Shown here: one piece after another, positions 1-15,173 of the stretch
Layout of the letters: every line of letters starts with the position of its first letter
Position numbering within the stretch: the first letter of the stretch is position 1
NCBI RefSeq assembly: GCF_964340395.1
Contig: NC_135549.1
Coordinates: 6,082,001 to 6,142,000 of the forward strand
Source: Glandiceps talaboti
Lineage: Eukaryota > Hemichordata > Enteropneusta > Spengelidae
DNA: 60,000 bases
Direction of reading: 5' to 3'
Notes under the pieces: model-generated
What the model was told of the DNA's origin: nothing
What the model saw: the letters and a program-made list of their open reading frames with translations, nothing else
Database searches by the model: none
Translations under genes and position numbers: made by a program

Positions 1-2800
1 GGACAACACCTAAACACTCATGTTATTGTTCTGTTCGTGATATTACATCAACGCCAGCCTTTGCTACTGAACTACTCGACACCAAAATGTGTAGATTTAC
101 AAAGCCAATTTTGAATGTTGGTGATAATTTCGATTTCGGACTTTTACAAGACTATTATTGCATTCTGTACTTTACAACACTGGAATTTTGACCTCGTGTT
201 CAATTACTGTGTTATCGGTAACTTCTATATATTGGACTACTGAATCAGATATTTTGTGAGATACAAGTATACGCACGTAGATATTGAGTATCACTTCTTC
301 AACTGAGTAAAGTGATAATAAACTTATCAATCTTCTCTAGACTAGTATTTGTAAACTATATACCGGTTAAGAAGGTAGTAGGCCTATATATGTGATAGTA
401 GGAGTTTCGAATCTATTGAAACTGAATAAATCCGGGATCATGAAGTGACCAGCAATTCTGTTGTTATTTTGATAGTGACAGTTTTATGTATGTATGTATG
501 TATGTATGTATGTATGTATGTATGTATGTATGTATGTATGTATGTATCAACGATGATCTTTTTCGATGAAAATATCCATTTAGACACCAATCCTTCTTTG
601 TAAGAGAGTATGCCTATCAAAGACAGGTGAACCGATATGGTTTAAACCACTGACCACAAACAAATTGGTGGTCTGAGTTTAAACGAATGTATGGGAGGAA
701 TAAAAGGACGCCATCCTGGGTTTAAGGAAATCATTGCACTGGTATATAGACAGTGATTTCTCCTTAGCAATATATAGGGACGTACGTGTTCATAAGGATA
801 TGATCGCATATACAGGTGGACAAACGGTCATGAAAGTGCAAAGACTTACAATACGCATGCACCTGCAGAAGGTAGATATAAGTTGGCCAAGAAAGAAACA
901 GAGTTGGCAACGATAAACCATAGACCCTCCACCAACCGGGGTCTATGGATAAACTTACAGTCAATCGAAACGGACCAGGTTACGTGGAAGAGAAGCGGAT
1001 AAGTAGACAAGGATAGTTAGACAAAGTCTGGTGGTGTTCACATGTCTGGATGTTGTGCTTCCAACGCTTCATCCGAAGGACGCCCTCCCATGTGGAATGT
1101 AGTAAAATGAAAATAGGTCAGGTGGTCTGAGATGTTAACTGGCCGACTGTACTGTATATTTCAGTTATTCTCTGTCAGGTATGTTCATAGTGTAAATGTT
1201 TTGGGAGATATCCTCCTAACCTACTACTCTGGTTGTGAAGGGACTTCGTATAATTGTATCCATGCGTTGTCTACACAGCACCGAAACATGCATGTGTACT
1301 TTATACATGTGATAAAGCATGGGGCAAAGTATGTGGTAGGCCGTTCACTTCATCGCTGCTCTCACAGTGTGATTGTCATGTGTGCATTCATCTCATAACA
1401 AGTTGATTGGAAGGGAAATTCGCGAATTTAGTGGCAGTTAACATGTCACGAGACCACAACTGGTAACATCATGTGATGACTCCTGCCCAATGACGTAATG
1501 TCTGGTGGGAGATGGGATTGGCATACCTCCATGCACTATGTTCCGAGACTACGAGACTATGTTACATGGTCGGCGATTTACAGGCATCACAGATAACAAT
1601 CACACATTCATGATTTCCTACACTGATACCAAATAATTCGACAAACTGTAATCTTCGCTAACATATCAAAATTCGGTTTTTCAAAGTGCAAACAGTTCTG
1701 ATGTTACACACTTTCATTACTGTTCGTTACAATAGCAAATAGCTGCTTGGAAAAGTAGACCGTTGTGATATCGACAGTAGCCATGTGAGGTCCTTGCTTG
1801 TAAAGACAGTTGCAGTGACTACCAAGGAATTGTTACATTGTTAGCTATGAACAGAACTGTTCCTGACTGGCCTGTCCTTGCCGAAATTGAGGTATGTAAG
1901 CGGGGTTTAGTATCAGGAGGTGGGGATATGTAGGCGTGCATTATATCCAACAAACACACACCATTGTTCTGCACATTACGTGTATTTTATTTGCAACACA
2001 ACTTGACAGTTAATGTTTCACACACAGACCCTCCACCAGGTGGTGCACGTTCTATGCTTCACAACAATGTACTGATTACATAATGTAAATAGCATAAAGT
2101 GTCAATCACAATAAATGATGCATTTAATTTACATACTCACAGTAACCATAAGTTGTCATTTGATGTACTATTGACACGTCAGATTATAAGCACCTTGAGA
2201 TGTAGCCCCTTATTACTACTATCTTACTTTGTAAAACTTTGGGTTGTTATGATGGGAGGCAACTCAGCTTTATGATAAGATATTTTATTTAGGATTCAAT
2301 TCCAACTACAAATTAATATTTGCTTAATCCGTGCTTTCTGTGCATTTACTGGAGTCCTTTACAAAAGAATGTCATTAAAAAATCAAAGAGTCACACATTA
2401 AGTATCAACATAATATCGCAAGGTTAAAATATGCACAATCCAATATAAATCTTAGAACCACTCGTAAAACACATCGTTTTCATACAACCTTCAATGATTT
2501 GCTTAGATCCTGTCACGTCGTATGGACTAGTGACCCACCGTGACCTCGATTTGCATAGAGCGTGTACGAGTGTGAGTGTTTATGATAATTTGTAAACTAT
2601 GACAAATTATGAGTACCGGAACTCTTTGTTTAACCGTTGTAGAATCTATTAAAAACTATATGTAGACGTTGATAAGCTGTGCTTTTAGAATAAAAAATTT
2701 ATGATGACATGATTTTATTATGTATTATTTTTGAATAATGAGAAGAACCCAGGAGTATCAAACTAAATTAGCTCATTTCGTATAGAGTACATGATTAACC
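1..2800. other. Intergenic DNA, no gene recognised
   Basis: I see no coding exon or RNA gene here. It is AT-rich unique-looking DNA plus one TGTA microsatellite near 487-547. Short open frames in this stretch match no family I know and lack splice or conservation support. It lies downstream of the HAL-A stop codon, and the homology with the second HAL copy begins just after it, at about 2811. Confidence 0.6.
487..547. repeat. (TGTA)n microsatellite
   Basis: About 15 perfect tandem copies of a TGTA tetranucleotide. The same motif (ACAT on the other strand) recurs at 4062, 14826, 35038, 42175 and 55850, so it is the commonest simple repeat in the window. Confidence 0.97.
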
Positions 2801-3368
2801 ATAAAAAGTTTGCCTTTTCAAGGAATCGGGCACAAGTCTATCTCGCCATTGTAAAATTTAAACAAGAGCTTAATACCGAGTTTTCATTTAAAATGTGTCT
2901 TTATATCACCCACTGATATAGTCCTAGATTATACACATGGTTGTTGATGCAAATACCTCTCGATGGATATAGAGACTAGACTAAATAACCATGATTTGAA
3001 AAGTGAAATGTCAACAGCACCCTTACATTGTTAACACTATAACATGTGATGAAAAGTTACCACGTCACTACTAATTTTAAATTTACTCTCGTTGTATCCA
3101 GATTGTTTTACTACATTTATATTTGCATAACACTACCAATATTTGTAAGTATTTCTTTGCTAGGTTATTAGAAACGTTCTGTATAATCGTCATGCAACAT
3201 TTACGAAAAAATAATCCACACTTAGTCTATTAAACAAGTGACTACACAACTACACGTTTCCGTCACCACTCATGGTATATATAGAATGTCATCAATAACA
3301 TTTTGTTCCAGGTCATTCCATTGGTCATTTTGGAACAATACTGTGTTGTCAACTCCTTTACATGCGAA

Positions 3369-6300
3369 CTATTTTGCAGCAGCCTGCACTGTAGCTTTCT
3401 TTTTGTAGTCGTCAATAAATGGTTCGACCACTTTCCATACCTAGGAAAAGACATAAATATACTCTAGTATTGTAAGAAGTAAACCGCTTTATCATAGCAA
3501 ATATGAAGTCATCAGAAGTTTCATTGTAATTCAATCATCGAAATAATGTAAGGTAATTGACATTGCATTTCATGCTCAATTACAAATACCTTTACATGTA
3601 TATCAATTTTGTTTGTGTTAAAATGTTAGTGTTTTGTTTTTTGCCTTGTGAATCACCATGTCGAAATAAAAGGAAATATCGTATAACTGGGTTTCCTCTC
3701 CATATCCTTACTATAAGTACTCTAGACCATTGTAGAAATAGAATCGAAACTATGTGTTAAATGTCACAGTATATGGTCGTTCGTAAACTGAGTCACGGAT
3801 AGATTGAAAAAGTGATAGTACATGAAGAGATGGGGTAGGACCAACTCGAAGAGATCACGTATGTTCAGCCAGATTTTACGAGATCTGTTCAGTGCACAAA
3901 GTAATCCCGATTGAAGAAAGCAGCTGTAAAGCAAATTAATAAGTTGATGCTTCATACCTTTTCTTCTCGCAGCAATTCGGTGACGGCATCGATATCAGGA
4001 GCCATGAAACGGTCTCTATCCCATGGCCTGTTGATTGATAACAAGGTAAATAGTTTTAAGTACATACATACATACATACATACATACATACATACTGTAC
4101 ATACATACATAATGACACACATACCCACCCATAAACATATGCAAATTAATTGTAATGTTCTGCATTTCGATGGAATTGTCTTGGTTTTTTACATACATGT
4201 CTTTGAGAATTAAACAATAGTGTCATTTACATGCTAACACCATGACAATATAAACACTGTGACACATTCCTTTGTCATATTTTTCATCCTGAAGAAGTAG
4301 CATGACAAAACAATACAACCTACCATGTCATATAGGGATTAATGTTTTAAAATATACGTCTTATATTATGATTTACTGTAAAGACCAAAATATTACAAAC
4401 AAAAACTTGTAAAATATAAGTGGCGCACAAATTTTGTATCTTAAATTACAGTCGGTTCAGATTACTCACTTAGCCACTCCCCGTACCATCTTGTATACTT
4501 CTTCCAATGGGGCTGTAGTTCTCAATCTCTTCTCGTCCTCAGATCTCCGAAATTCCAGACCTTGACAAGCAGCTAGCAGCTCAATGGCAAGAACTGTAAT
4601 TTGGATAGTAAAGTTTGATAAAAGACAAGTAACTGTTATAAAATTCGCCAACATATTTAAATGTTAAATAGAATATTACATAAAATTACACACTAGATAT
4701 ACACCCACAGTACACGTTCCTATGAGAACGCTAACTTATTCATGTTTGCGGTTGCAAAAGAAGTGGCTCGATAGAGATTATTTACCTTGTTCAACATGTT
4801 CGACGACGGAGAGAGCCTTTCTGGCGGCAAAACCCCCCATAGAGACATGATCCTCAGTACCCGCACTGGTAGGTAATGAGTCCACTGACGATGGATGCGT
4901 CAGAACCTTGTTTTCTGAAACTGTAAAGGTAACAGATAATCTATCAGCTAGATCAAGTCGAGTAACTAGACTGGGAAAATATGGGTTGATTTTGTGGGAT
5001 CTGTACTCGATGTCACAGGAGTTAGAAGTCGTAAACGCAGAATGTAATGATTAGAATTTGAGGATTTAGTCGCACTGACAATCAAAGAATGACATTGTAC
5101 ATGCACTCTAGAGATTCCAAAATCATCATCTATTGCAGTGAGTCTTTTTCGAAGCACTTCATTCATGCCTTTAAAAACTTTGAGTAAAATGATAGTTCAA
5201 ACAATTTTCATATCACATACTGTGGCCATACTTACCCAGGGCTGCTGCGGTGCAATGTGCAATCATAAACCCAGAATTCAGACCACCTTCTTCTACCAAG
5301 AACAGGGGAATGCCAGACTTGTCTGTCAGAAAAAAAAGGACCGTTTTATTTATCGATAAACATTTTAGGGACATTTTAAGAATAATGTTTCATGTAGCTC
5401 AACCTTGTATTTTAAACTTCTGCTGTGGAAATGGAATGACACATGATACCGTTCTTGTTTATATTTTTATGCACGTCCTCCCTGTATACTTACCAGCATT
5501 GGTCAGCTTCTCTGTTCTTCTTTCACTGATATTTGCTAACTCATGAACACCAATCGCCAAATAGTCTAACACCTGTATACATATATATAATAAGATGTCA
5601 TTTTGTTTTCATTTCATTTATTTAAAAACACCAAGATGAAGTTGCCTGTACATATTTATTCACAGTCACTGCGTAATTACAAGGACGGTTGCACCTCAAA
5701 TAACACTATTGTAGCGAACGTTTTGTAGTATTCTACTATTGATAATGTTTATGTAAATATATTGTTTCCTTGAAGATTCTACGAATAATGCAGGGTTGAT
5801 TTCTAATTGCTTTAAATATTGTTTTGATATTTTTATCCTGGTGTTAATTACCAGTTAAAATGCCGTGTATCGAAGAAGAAAAATAAAATTGAATGGCAAA
5901 ACTAGGAATCTTTCGTGGGAATACTTCCGCAAACGTGTGAAGCAAATATGGAAATGAAATCAGATAGTACTGATAAAGCAAGGATGTCATATCTTGGCAT
6001 GAAACTCCGGGAATTCCATAGAAGACTCCTACCTTTTCAAATAACGCACTAATTATCATGTCTTTATTGTCATGCATTAACCATTTCCAGCCATATCATA
6101 CATATTTTGGAGGTAAATTTCCCTTAGCTACTTCATACTCATCTCGGTTGAATATTCTCCATTTTCCACTAATTGTACTAATGTCATCTCTGCAGGAAAG
6201 TCCCAATGGAAATTCCAACTACCTACACTTTCTGCATCTTGGCTGGATATTGGGGGGTGGGGAGCGACTGGATATTCTCCATAGAAATTCCATTTGCTAT

Positions 6301-6828
6301 ACATGTATCATACTCGCCTTAGGAGGATATTTCCAGTGGAAAGTTCCACTAGTTTAATACATTACACTCACCTTAGCTGGATATTCTCCATGGAAATTTC
6401 CACCAGAAATAATTTCTTGCCTATCAGGGAACACAATCTTTGCAATTGATGTTAAGGAGTTTCTTAGACTTACATCTTATCGATCGATCTTTTTATTTCT
6501 TTTCGTATGGCCATCATTCATTCTTGAACTCCAATCCAAGGTTTAAAGTAGAAATTAAATAAACACATATTAAATAGACGTGTGAAATGATGCACATCTG
6601 ATTAAAGGATACAGGATTATCAGTCACACTATTGATCTCTGTTGTAAGGACACCTCTTACAAAATCAATCGTATCTCTTGCAATTCCATGAACCTGCAAC
6701 GGACAAAATCGAAAGTGAATCAAGACGTCTGTTGTACACTGTTAGTACCCAACTATGCAATGCCTTTTCATATGACTTGTATTGGAATGCATATATATAT
6801 ACTGTTAGTATGTTTTTTATTTATCTAT

Positions 6829-6867
<39 letters not shown>

Positions 6868-9800
6868 TTTGTTCGTTCGTTCGTTCGTTCGTTTGTTTGT
6901 TTGTTTGTTTGTTTGTTTGTTTGTTTGTTTGTTTGTTTGTTTGTTTGTTTGTTTGTTTGTTTATAAATCGTTACCCTAGTGTCATTAGGTAGGTAGGATT
7001 TCTTACTTGGGGAGAGCATCGGACGGAATAACAGTCTTGCACTCTTTTCCATGTCTCATAGTGTTGAGCAATTTCTGATGGATGGCATTCAGAATGAAGC
7101 AAAGCACGAAATGTGGCTGCAGATTCTTGCTGACCTTTGTGTGGTCTCACTCCATGAAGATCTGGTTACGACAACATAATAATATCAACTTGAACCATTG
7201 ATAACATTATGGTTCATTAGTTAGTCAACTCTACTATATATGAATCAAACATATCTCAACACAGTTGAGTACCGTACACATTTTAGACTAATAGGTTGTC
7301 TGGTGTCTGGCTGTTTGACATTTGATGTGGAGGGTCTATCAGCCATTATTCAATTGAATGCATAAGCCAATATTTGGCTATCCTCGCTTATTGAAATATA
7401 AAGATTAAAGATAGAGGAAATTTGCAAGGAACTTTCACTTTCATTCATTCATTCGTTCGTTCATTCATTCATTCATTCATTCATTCATTCATTCATTCAT
7501 TCATTCATTCATTACGGGTATCAGAAAACCAGGAGGGAATGTTATACAGTGGTAATACAATTTGATCGTTATACACAGTGGGACCTTTATTCCAAAGACA
7601 ACAAAAGTTCCACTGTGTAAAACGATCAAAGATCGAAAATTAATACCTGAAATTTCATTGTTAACAAGACTGAAATGTGCAGTCGAAATGTGTTTGAAGA
7701 AGTTGGTGTTTTCTTACTATTAGAAACACTGTGTGACATTCAGTGAATAGTAACAACCCCTACCAATATCAAAGGCTCTTGTTGTGCCTTTTAAGGCGTC
7801 TAATGTAATAGCTGCAACCACATCTGCCTGTCTTGCTATTGCCGCAGCCTTTTCCAGTGCTAAAAAGAAACCAACAAAGTAATACAGGAAGATTAAGTAT
7901 TAATCTATTTTATGAATGACGCCCTCTTGTGGTAGACGAAAGCATTAGGTATTTTCGCCGAGAGGGGAGTGTCGGCATTTGAAAAAACTCTGAGGCAATT
8001 CACCCTCTTGCAGCAACTTCGGACCTGAAGGCAAGGTAAAGAATTTGCTCTTCTCACTCAAGTACCTAAGGTTAAACATTTCCTAACCAATATAAAGTCA
8101 GAAGTATCTTGAACTTTGTCACTCATACATAAGTCTAATTTGTACAACTGTGTTTCAGTGACCTTTGACCTGAAACAAGGTGAAATACTATCCTTTTCAA
8201 CCTGATTTTTTGGCCAACTGTAACCTTTGACCTTATCTGATTATTGTAAAGTGGGTTGGCTGATAGTGATTATCCTACCGAATAAGGGATTTTTCTGGGT
8301 GAGGAAAGTCTTTGCTCTTGTATTTTTCTGAGATATTAAACATTAAAATTGCCATGGCCAATGTTGCCAGAAATGTGGTCTTTTGTGTATTTGTAAAGAT
8401 TTATAGGTGGTACTTGCTGTTTAGGATTTGTGAGAGTCAGCCATAAATAACTGTTAACTGAGTTCCAAATCTACATGTACAAATCTAGGTAACCAAATAT
8501 TAGGGCAACAATGTAGAACAGTTGACTGACTGACTGAACAAAAGACGCACCTTTGTATAAACTAAGCTAAGGAGTTGGGGTTACTGTTCAGATATGAACA
8601 AAATCAGATTAGGTTTGACCGCTAAGGAAACATCCATCACGAATGGCCAATGCTCTACACCGTCCCACTTTAGAGATATATGTACAGACACAGATAGCTC
8701 CATCCCGCTTTTGTTTTAATTCCTTTTTCATCCTTTTCCAAAACATAATTTGAACTTAGCTCGATTTCAGCATTTATCAAAACAAGTTCCCAATGTCTAT
8801 TTACACAACAAATCCTGAGAACAACAACGAGTAATGGTCAAGTTGGCGAAAGATGTGTGCTTAGGTGAAAATCTGAATTAATCGCATTTATAACAATTAA
8901 AATGTATAGGCATGGATTTCTTGAACTTTAACATTCTGTACCAACGTCTTTATCGAGAGGATATGATAATATAAGGTGACCACGTCGGGGGGTTTTCAAC
9001 TGTATATTGACCATTATAGTGGGGAACAATGTAAATACATGTAAATACATGCCTCGGGCTTACAGTAGTCAACTGGCAAGTATTTAGACCACTCACACTG
9101 TTATAAAAATATCTTTTGTCAGGATTACTTTAGCAGATACAATTTCCAGAACTCGATACTATGTCTCGAGGAGTCAAAAGTACAATTAAGATATATATTT
9201 CAATAAATTACAACCAGAACATTGTTAGTCATCTAAGTATTCGTGTACACGTTGCTTGGTATGCTAATGACGAATAAGATGGCGACCTTATTTCAAATCG
9301 AAAGTTGTTTTGCAAAGTGTGTTGACATTATAATAAACACACGATCTATAATGTCCCACTGAACGGCTGGCTACAAGTACCTGGTATTAGTGGAAAACCT
9401 TACATCTTGCCTGACTTGGCTCGGGGCCAAGTGAATGGAAATTTCACGCAAGCATATTGAAATGTTGTAAAAAGAGCGAAATGAGGACACATTATTTTTA
9501 CACTTTTCCCTGTTGATAAAATCATTGTCCAATGTCAGGGTTTAAGAATTATTTCAAAAGATAAAATCATTGAATCAAATTATTATGCGACCAATTTCAT
9601 TGTCATGTAGATATGCCTGTGTCACTATTTATTAGATGGCCAGTTAAAAATGGCTTCGAAGATGCCGTGAAGTCGCCTTCTATTCATACTACCAAATACA
9701 ATAAAACATCTTAAACTGTCGTTGTGCCAGGTTACAACATTTCTATTTATACATTTTTAATCATTGCGTGTTAGTCATAGCGTAAAGGCTTTCGGTTCTT

Positions 9801-12800
9801 TTCTTGCTATACATATGACAACGGTATTCAACAGAGCACGGATGGTTGATTGCATTGTTACTATTTCAAAACTATTTTTAAAAAAGTGTAGTCATAGCGT
9901 AAAGACTTTCGGTTCTTTTCTTGCTATACGGTATTCAACAGAGCACGGATGGTTGATAGCATTGTTACTATTCCAGTACTATAAAAAAGTGAAAACACAA
10001 ATCTTTCTATTTTAAACAAATGTTATACATATATATGATTAATTTCGCGACTTTTTGCTGTTCGCGTAATTCGCTAAATTAAATACCCACCCTTAATTAG
10101 TGTTTTTACAGTATTATGTTAAAGTGAAAACAAACTTTTCTATGTTTTTAAAATATACATGTATATATTATATATATCCCGTTATGTATTTTTGTAAATT
10201 AATGACGATGTTTCTTTCCCCTATATTTCACAAAAGTTATAGGATACAGTCAAACTCTACAAAATCACATAGAACAATAAGCCGATAATGAAAAAAATCA
10301 ATCACCAATGAGGCACCGCACACGGTTCTTTGTGCACGTATGACATGACATCAAAACGAAAGGACACATAGAGTTCACAGTTATGTTATCGTATTGTCAA
10401 TTACTCATCACATTTTTACAGTATTATGTGAAAGTGAAAACAAACCTTTCTATGTTTTTAAAATATACATGTATATATTATATATATCCCGTTATGTATT
10501 TTTAAAATTAATGACTAGATGTTTCTTTCCCCTATATTTCACAAAAGTTATAGGATACAGTCAAACTCTACAAAATCACATAGAACAATAAGCCGATAAT
10601 GAAAAAAATCAATCACCAATGAGGCACCGCACACGGTTCTTTGTGCACGTATGACATGATATCAAAACGAAAGGACACATACAGTTCACAGTTATGTTAT
10701 CGTATTGTCAATTACTCATCACATTTCAAGACTAGTACACTGTACGAAATATTCAGTACTCTATTTTGTTTATTTTAGTGAATTAAGAAGTTTTTGATAG
10801 AAACTTGGGGGGGGGAGGGGTTCATAACATGGAAAAAAAATCCAGGCTAATTCCATGGAATAGTTGAAAAAAGCACAACTCTTGATTCTGAACACATAGC
10901 AGTCTACGTACGGTCTCTACTGGACACTATACCCAGCTAGCTTGAAGGGATTTCAACACTGTTTGTAGCATGCGTTTAGGGGGAAATATTTCATATGTTT
11001 GATGTCTTCAGTTTTTGTAATCTGAAGAACCTTTACGTCCGTGGTACTTTATCCAAAATCATAATGTATCCTATGGATGGAGCTCAAATTTGTCAACAAA
11101 TAATTTCTTGATAACACTGCAGGCTGAGTCCTGAATTAAGTATTCTACAATATTTACTATATATGAGTAAATCGTCCGTGAATGGGAATTACCAGCAACT
11201 GGTATGGATTTAGCTTTCATTTCATTTCACCAGGCATCCATATGTTATTGAGATTACATAGCATGTAATCCCATATAACATTTACTTTTTCACCATTTAG
11301 AATCCTGATATATCTCTAGGATGTCAACCTTGATCTAAAATACATTATTAAACTGATATCTCCTTTTTGTAACACGGTGATGATCTGTTCTCAAGATGAT
11401 TTATTCGAATGATTTACATTTGTAAACTCAGTGCTACTGTTTCCTAATAGAGTATCTTAAATGTTCCTCTCTATTTGCTATGATTCACCATTCCGCATGT
11501 GTTCTTATATATGAGTATTGAGGAACCACGTGTTCATTAATTGATGCTATTACATGTCATCAAAATATGTTGAATTCCCGTATTTTCGATTTGATTATAA
11601 GTCAAGCATTCGTCATACCTAATGTTCCAATCGATGTAATCAGCTGAGCACCATTTATCAGGGCGAGACCCTGAAAGAAATATTTCAAGTTACGATGTTG
11701 TTACTTTGCACGTGTGGGTTAATGTCAGCATAGTTTTGTTCATATCCAGACTGGCATAAATACGCAAACGTACATGTATCAGGTAATATGTATTCATTTA
11801 TATCTACTGGTTTCCTGGCCAACTTACATGTAGAACACAAATAATAGCAGAGCTCAAAGAATAAAACATGTGACAGATTTGAAGCAAAATTGTTTGGAAT
11901 TGACAACAGTAACGATGCTTGAACTGTCTATTATATAACATGCTGATAAATTGTATGTGCCTACCTCTTTTGGGCCAAGTTTAATCTTGGTTAGCCCGTG
12001 ACTTTTCAGTACCTATGAAAACATGACATTGGACAGAAAAAATAATGGTCATTGCAATGAACTATTTCTGGTGACTAGACACTTTAATTTTATATTTGCC
12101 ACAGTACTTCTTGATCAATCTAATGTGTGTATAGTAATTTATGAATATATAATTTCGACAACTGTAACTTTCTTGCACCCGGCCTCATAGTCTCAAGAGT
12201 ATATGTTTTGCCTTGTATGCAAAGAAGGTCATAATATTTGCATATCATTGATCCATTACTTTTATAATTCGTAGATATATGGTAATGATTCTCGAAGCAT
12301 GCTTAAATGGTTTTTTACATTGTTTTCAACTTACAGTTTCAGCATCTATCATACCACTTTTTGGACTCCACATTTTACCTTCACCCATCAACCCAAGTGC
12401 CAAGTGAGCCAGGGGAGCCAGGTCTCCACAGGCGCCAACAGTGCCTTTCTCTGGTATGTAGGGTAGGCAGGAAGCTATGGAAAGATTACAGAGTTGTTTT
12501 AGCAATATAGAAAAATTCGTTATTGAGATCGACATGTATCATGTAAAAGTACTCACACATACAAAGCTTAAGTTAATGTGTGGAAATTAATGAAGCATCA
12601 GCATAGATTAGTTGACATGTACTACTACTTCCCATCATTCTTTAAAATGATCTCTATTTTGCAGTTCACTTCATACACCAATTCTTATTATGTATCATCT
12701 GTACTATACCATAGTAACTACAACTTTTGAAAATAAAAGTCGACGGAAAAATTCTATTTAGTATGTTGGTGATCGAAAGTTTATCTTCGTTATTGCAAGG

Positions 12801-14183
12801 TTTATTGGGACTAAATTTTACAGATAACTAAAGCTCTAGGTGTTCTTGATTATTGCCGCTATGTACACTTTGAATAACAAGAAAGTGTGTTAGATATCAA
12901 CCTGTAAACACTAAGTTTATCTTGTGAACACGCCTAAACCCGAAAAAGACGCAAAAATATATATTAATTAAGGTTGTAATTACCATTGAAGGCAGCAATG
13001 AATTTTCCCAATGTTTCTTTTGCGATGCCACTGTGTCCCTTGGACAGTACGTTTATTCGTATTGCCATCAGCATACGTGTCTTGTCGGGACACAAAGGCT
13101 CTCCAACTCCTGCTGAATGTGACCGAATCAGATTCTCTTGTAACTCACTGAAATATGAAAATATAACGTTTGACCTCCTGGGGAAAACAGTCTCACCGTG
13201 TCTTCAGGCCGAGTCCACTTGACACATTGCTTGATAAACACGTACCAATTTTATGATACCTAATCTGGCATCGGATGCGAAACTATGCTCATGCCTTCAA
13301 CACTCAAGCCATTCTTGTACATGGCATTCATCGAGAAAGAGGTGATGCTAGAATTCCACTTTTTGAATGATAACTTGTACTTTGTTAGTTCTAACAACTG
13401 AAAGATGGAAAGCACGAATAAAGATAATTTAAAGTCTTGATAAACCAATATGATAAATTTATTTTCATGTCTTTCCTTGTAAAGAGAAAGGGGGCAAACT
13501 CAGTCTACATGGTCAATTCACAATCACATTTGTACAACTTAATACAACCAGTTCAATCGTACATCAGCCTAGTTAGTGTCAATTGACAAATCTTCTGGCA
13601 TCGAGTCAAAAATACAAAGTAATTGATTACCACTCCATAAAGTAAAGTGAAAGAAAAACACAGTTAACAATGGTTTGAAATGATATGAATGTTGGCATGT
13701 ATATGAGGTCATACCTCAGTTTGTCAGGACTGATAACAGTTTCAGCAAACCTGCCAAACCCAGTATTAACTCCATAGGTAACTGGAAAAGTGGGAAGAAA
13801 ACATAATATGACTATCACGAAAAATTACGCGATCCGTCTCTTTCCAACATTAAGTCGTTCAGAAAACTACATTTAAAACTTCACCAGCATACATTGAAAT
13901 GTTGTCGAAAAGTTTAAATGCACTCTTGACACAATTGCTTTACTAAACCAAGTACGATAGGAGAGGAAATAAGCATTGAAGCATTCAATTTGAATACGCT
14001 TCACGGCAACACCTGTTCACCTCTATAGCTCTGAACTGTAAGAAAAGATGTTGCCACAAGTTTGATTGATCAACTGAGCAGTAAAGTAGAGGATTTGTCA
14101 GTGACGAGGAGTATGCTTCTTGTGCCGGTTTAATAGCGTTTGCATTCTCCAGTTAATCTTTTCAGTCAGTGTTTGATTCATAG

Positions 14184-14217
<34 letters not shown>

Positions 14218-14230
14218 GTTGATTGGTTGG

Positions 14231-14303
<73 letters not shown>

Positions 14304-15078
14304 GGATTGATGGATTGATTGATTGATGGATTGATTGTTTTATTTCTATACTGACAACTAATGCCTGGAAAATCCAGCTGAAGACATCTTTTTTTTAGAA
14401 CTCTTTTCTGGTTAATTCAACAAAATTACAAAGTCGATTGGTATTGACTATTACCTTTTTCGTCTTTGACTATTTTATCCAGAAAGTCCTTTGCTTTTTG
14501 AACTTTTTCCCATGACTCGTCAGTCAACTGTATAAAAGAAATAAACAAATTCCCAATTTAGGACAATAATTCACGAATTGTCCTATGTGAATGTGTTAGG
14601 CAGACATACCACGTACAAATATGACTAGGCTAGGGAGACAACTATGTCTATTAGACAATATCTCTCATTTGATTGATCGTGCCAAAACGATCTGATAGCA
14701 CGGTATCGATTGTCACTAATTAATATGTTTGAAGTGACGTTCCGATTAAAAAAACCCATAAAGATCCCCCCACACACACACAAACAAACTGACACACACA
14801 CATGCATGTACGCACATGCACGCGCATACATACATACATACATACATACATACATACATACATACATACATACATACATACATACATACATACATACATA
14901 CATACATACACACACACACACCGACCGACCGACCGACCGACCGACCGACCGACCTACCTACCTACCTACCTACCTACCTACCTACGTACGTACGTACGTA
15001 CGTACATACATACATACATACATACATACATACATACATACATACATACATACATACATACACACACAAACACACCCG

Positions 15079-15173
<95 letters not shown>

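Noticed and set aside
6678-7052. Open frames rich in Phe-Val-Cys-Leu or Gln-Thr-Asn-Lys
   Set aside because: Simple-repeat artefacts of the TTTA/GTTC/GTTT array in a HAL-A intron. Only the true HAL exons 12 and 13 nearby are coding.
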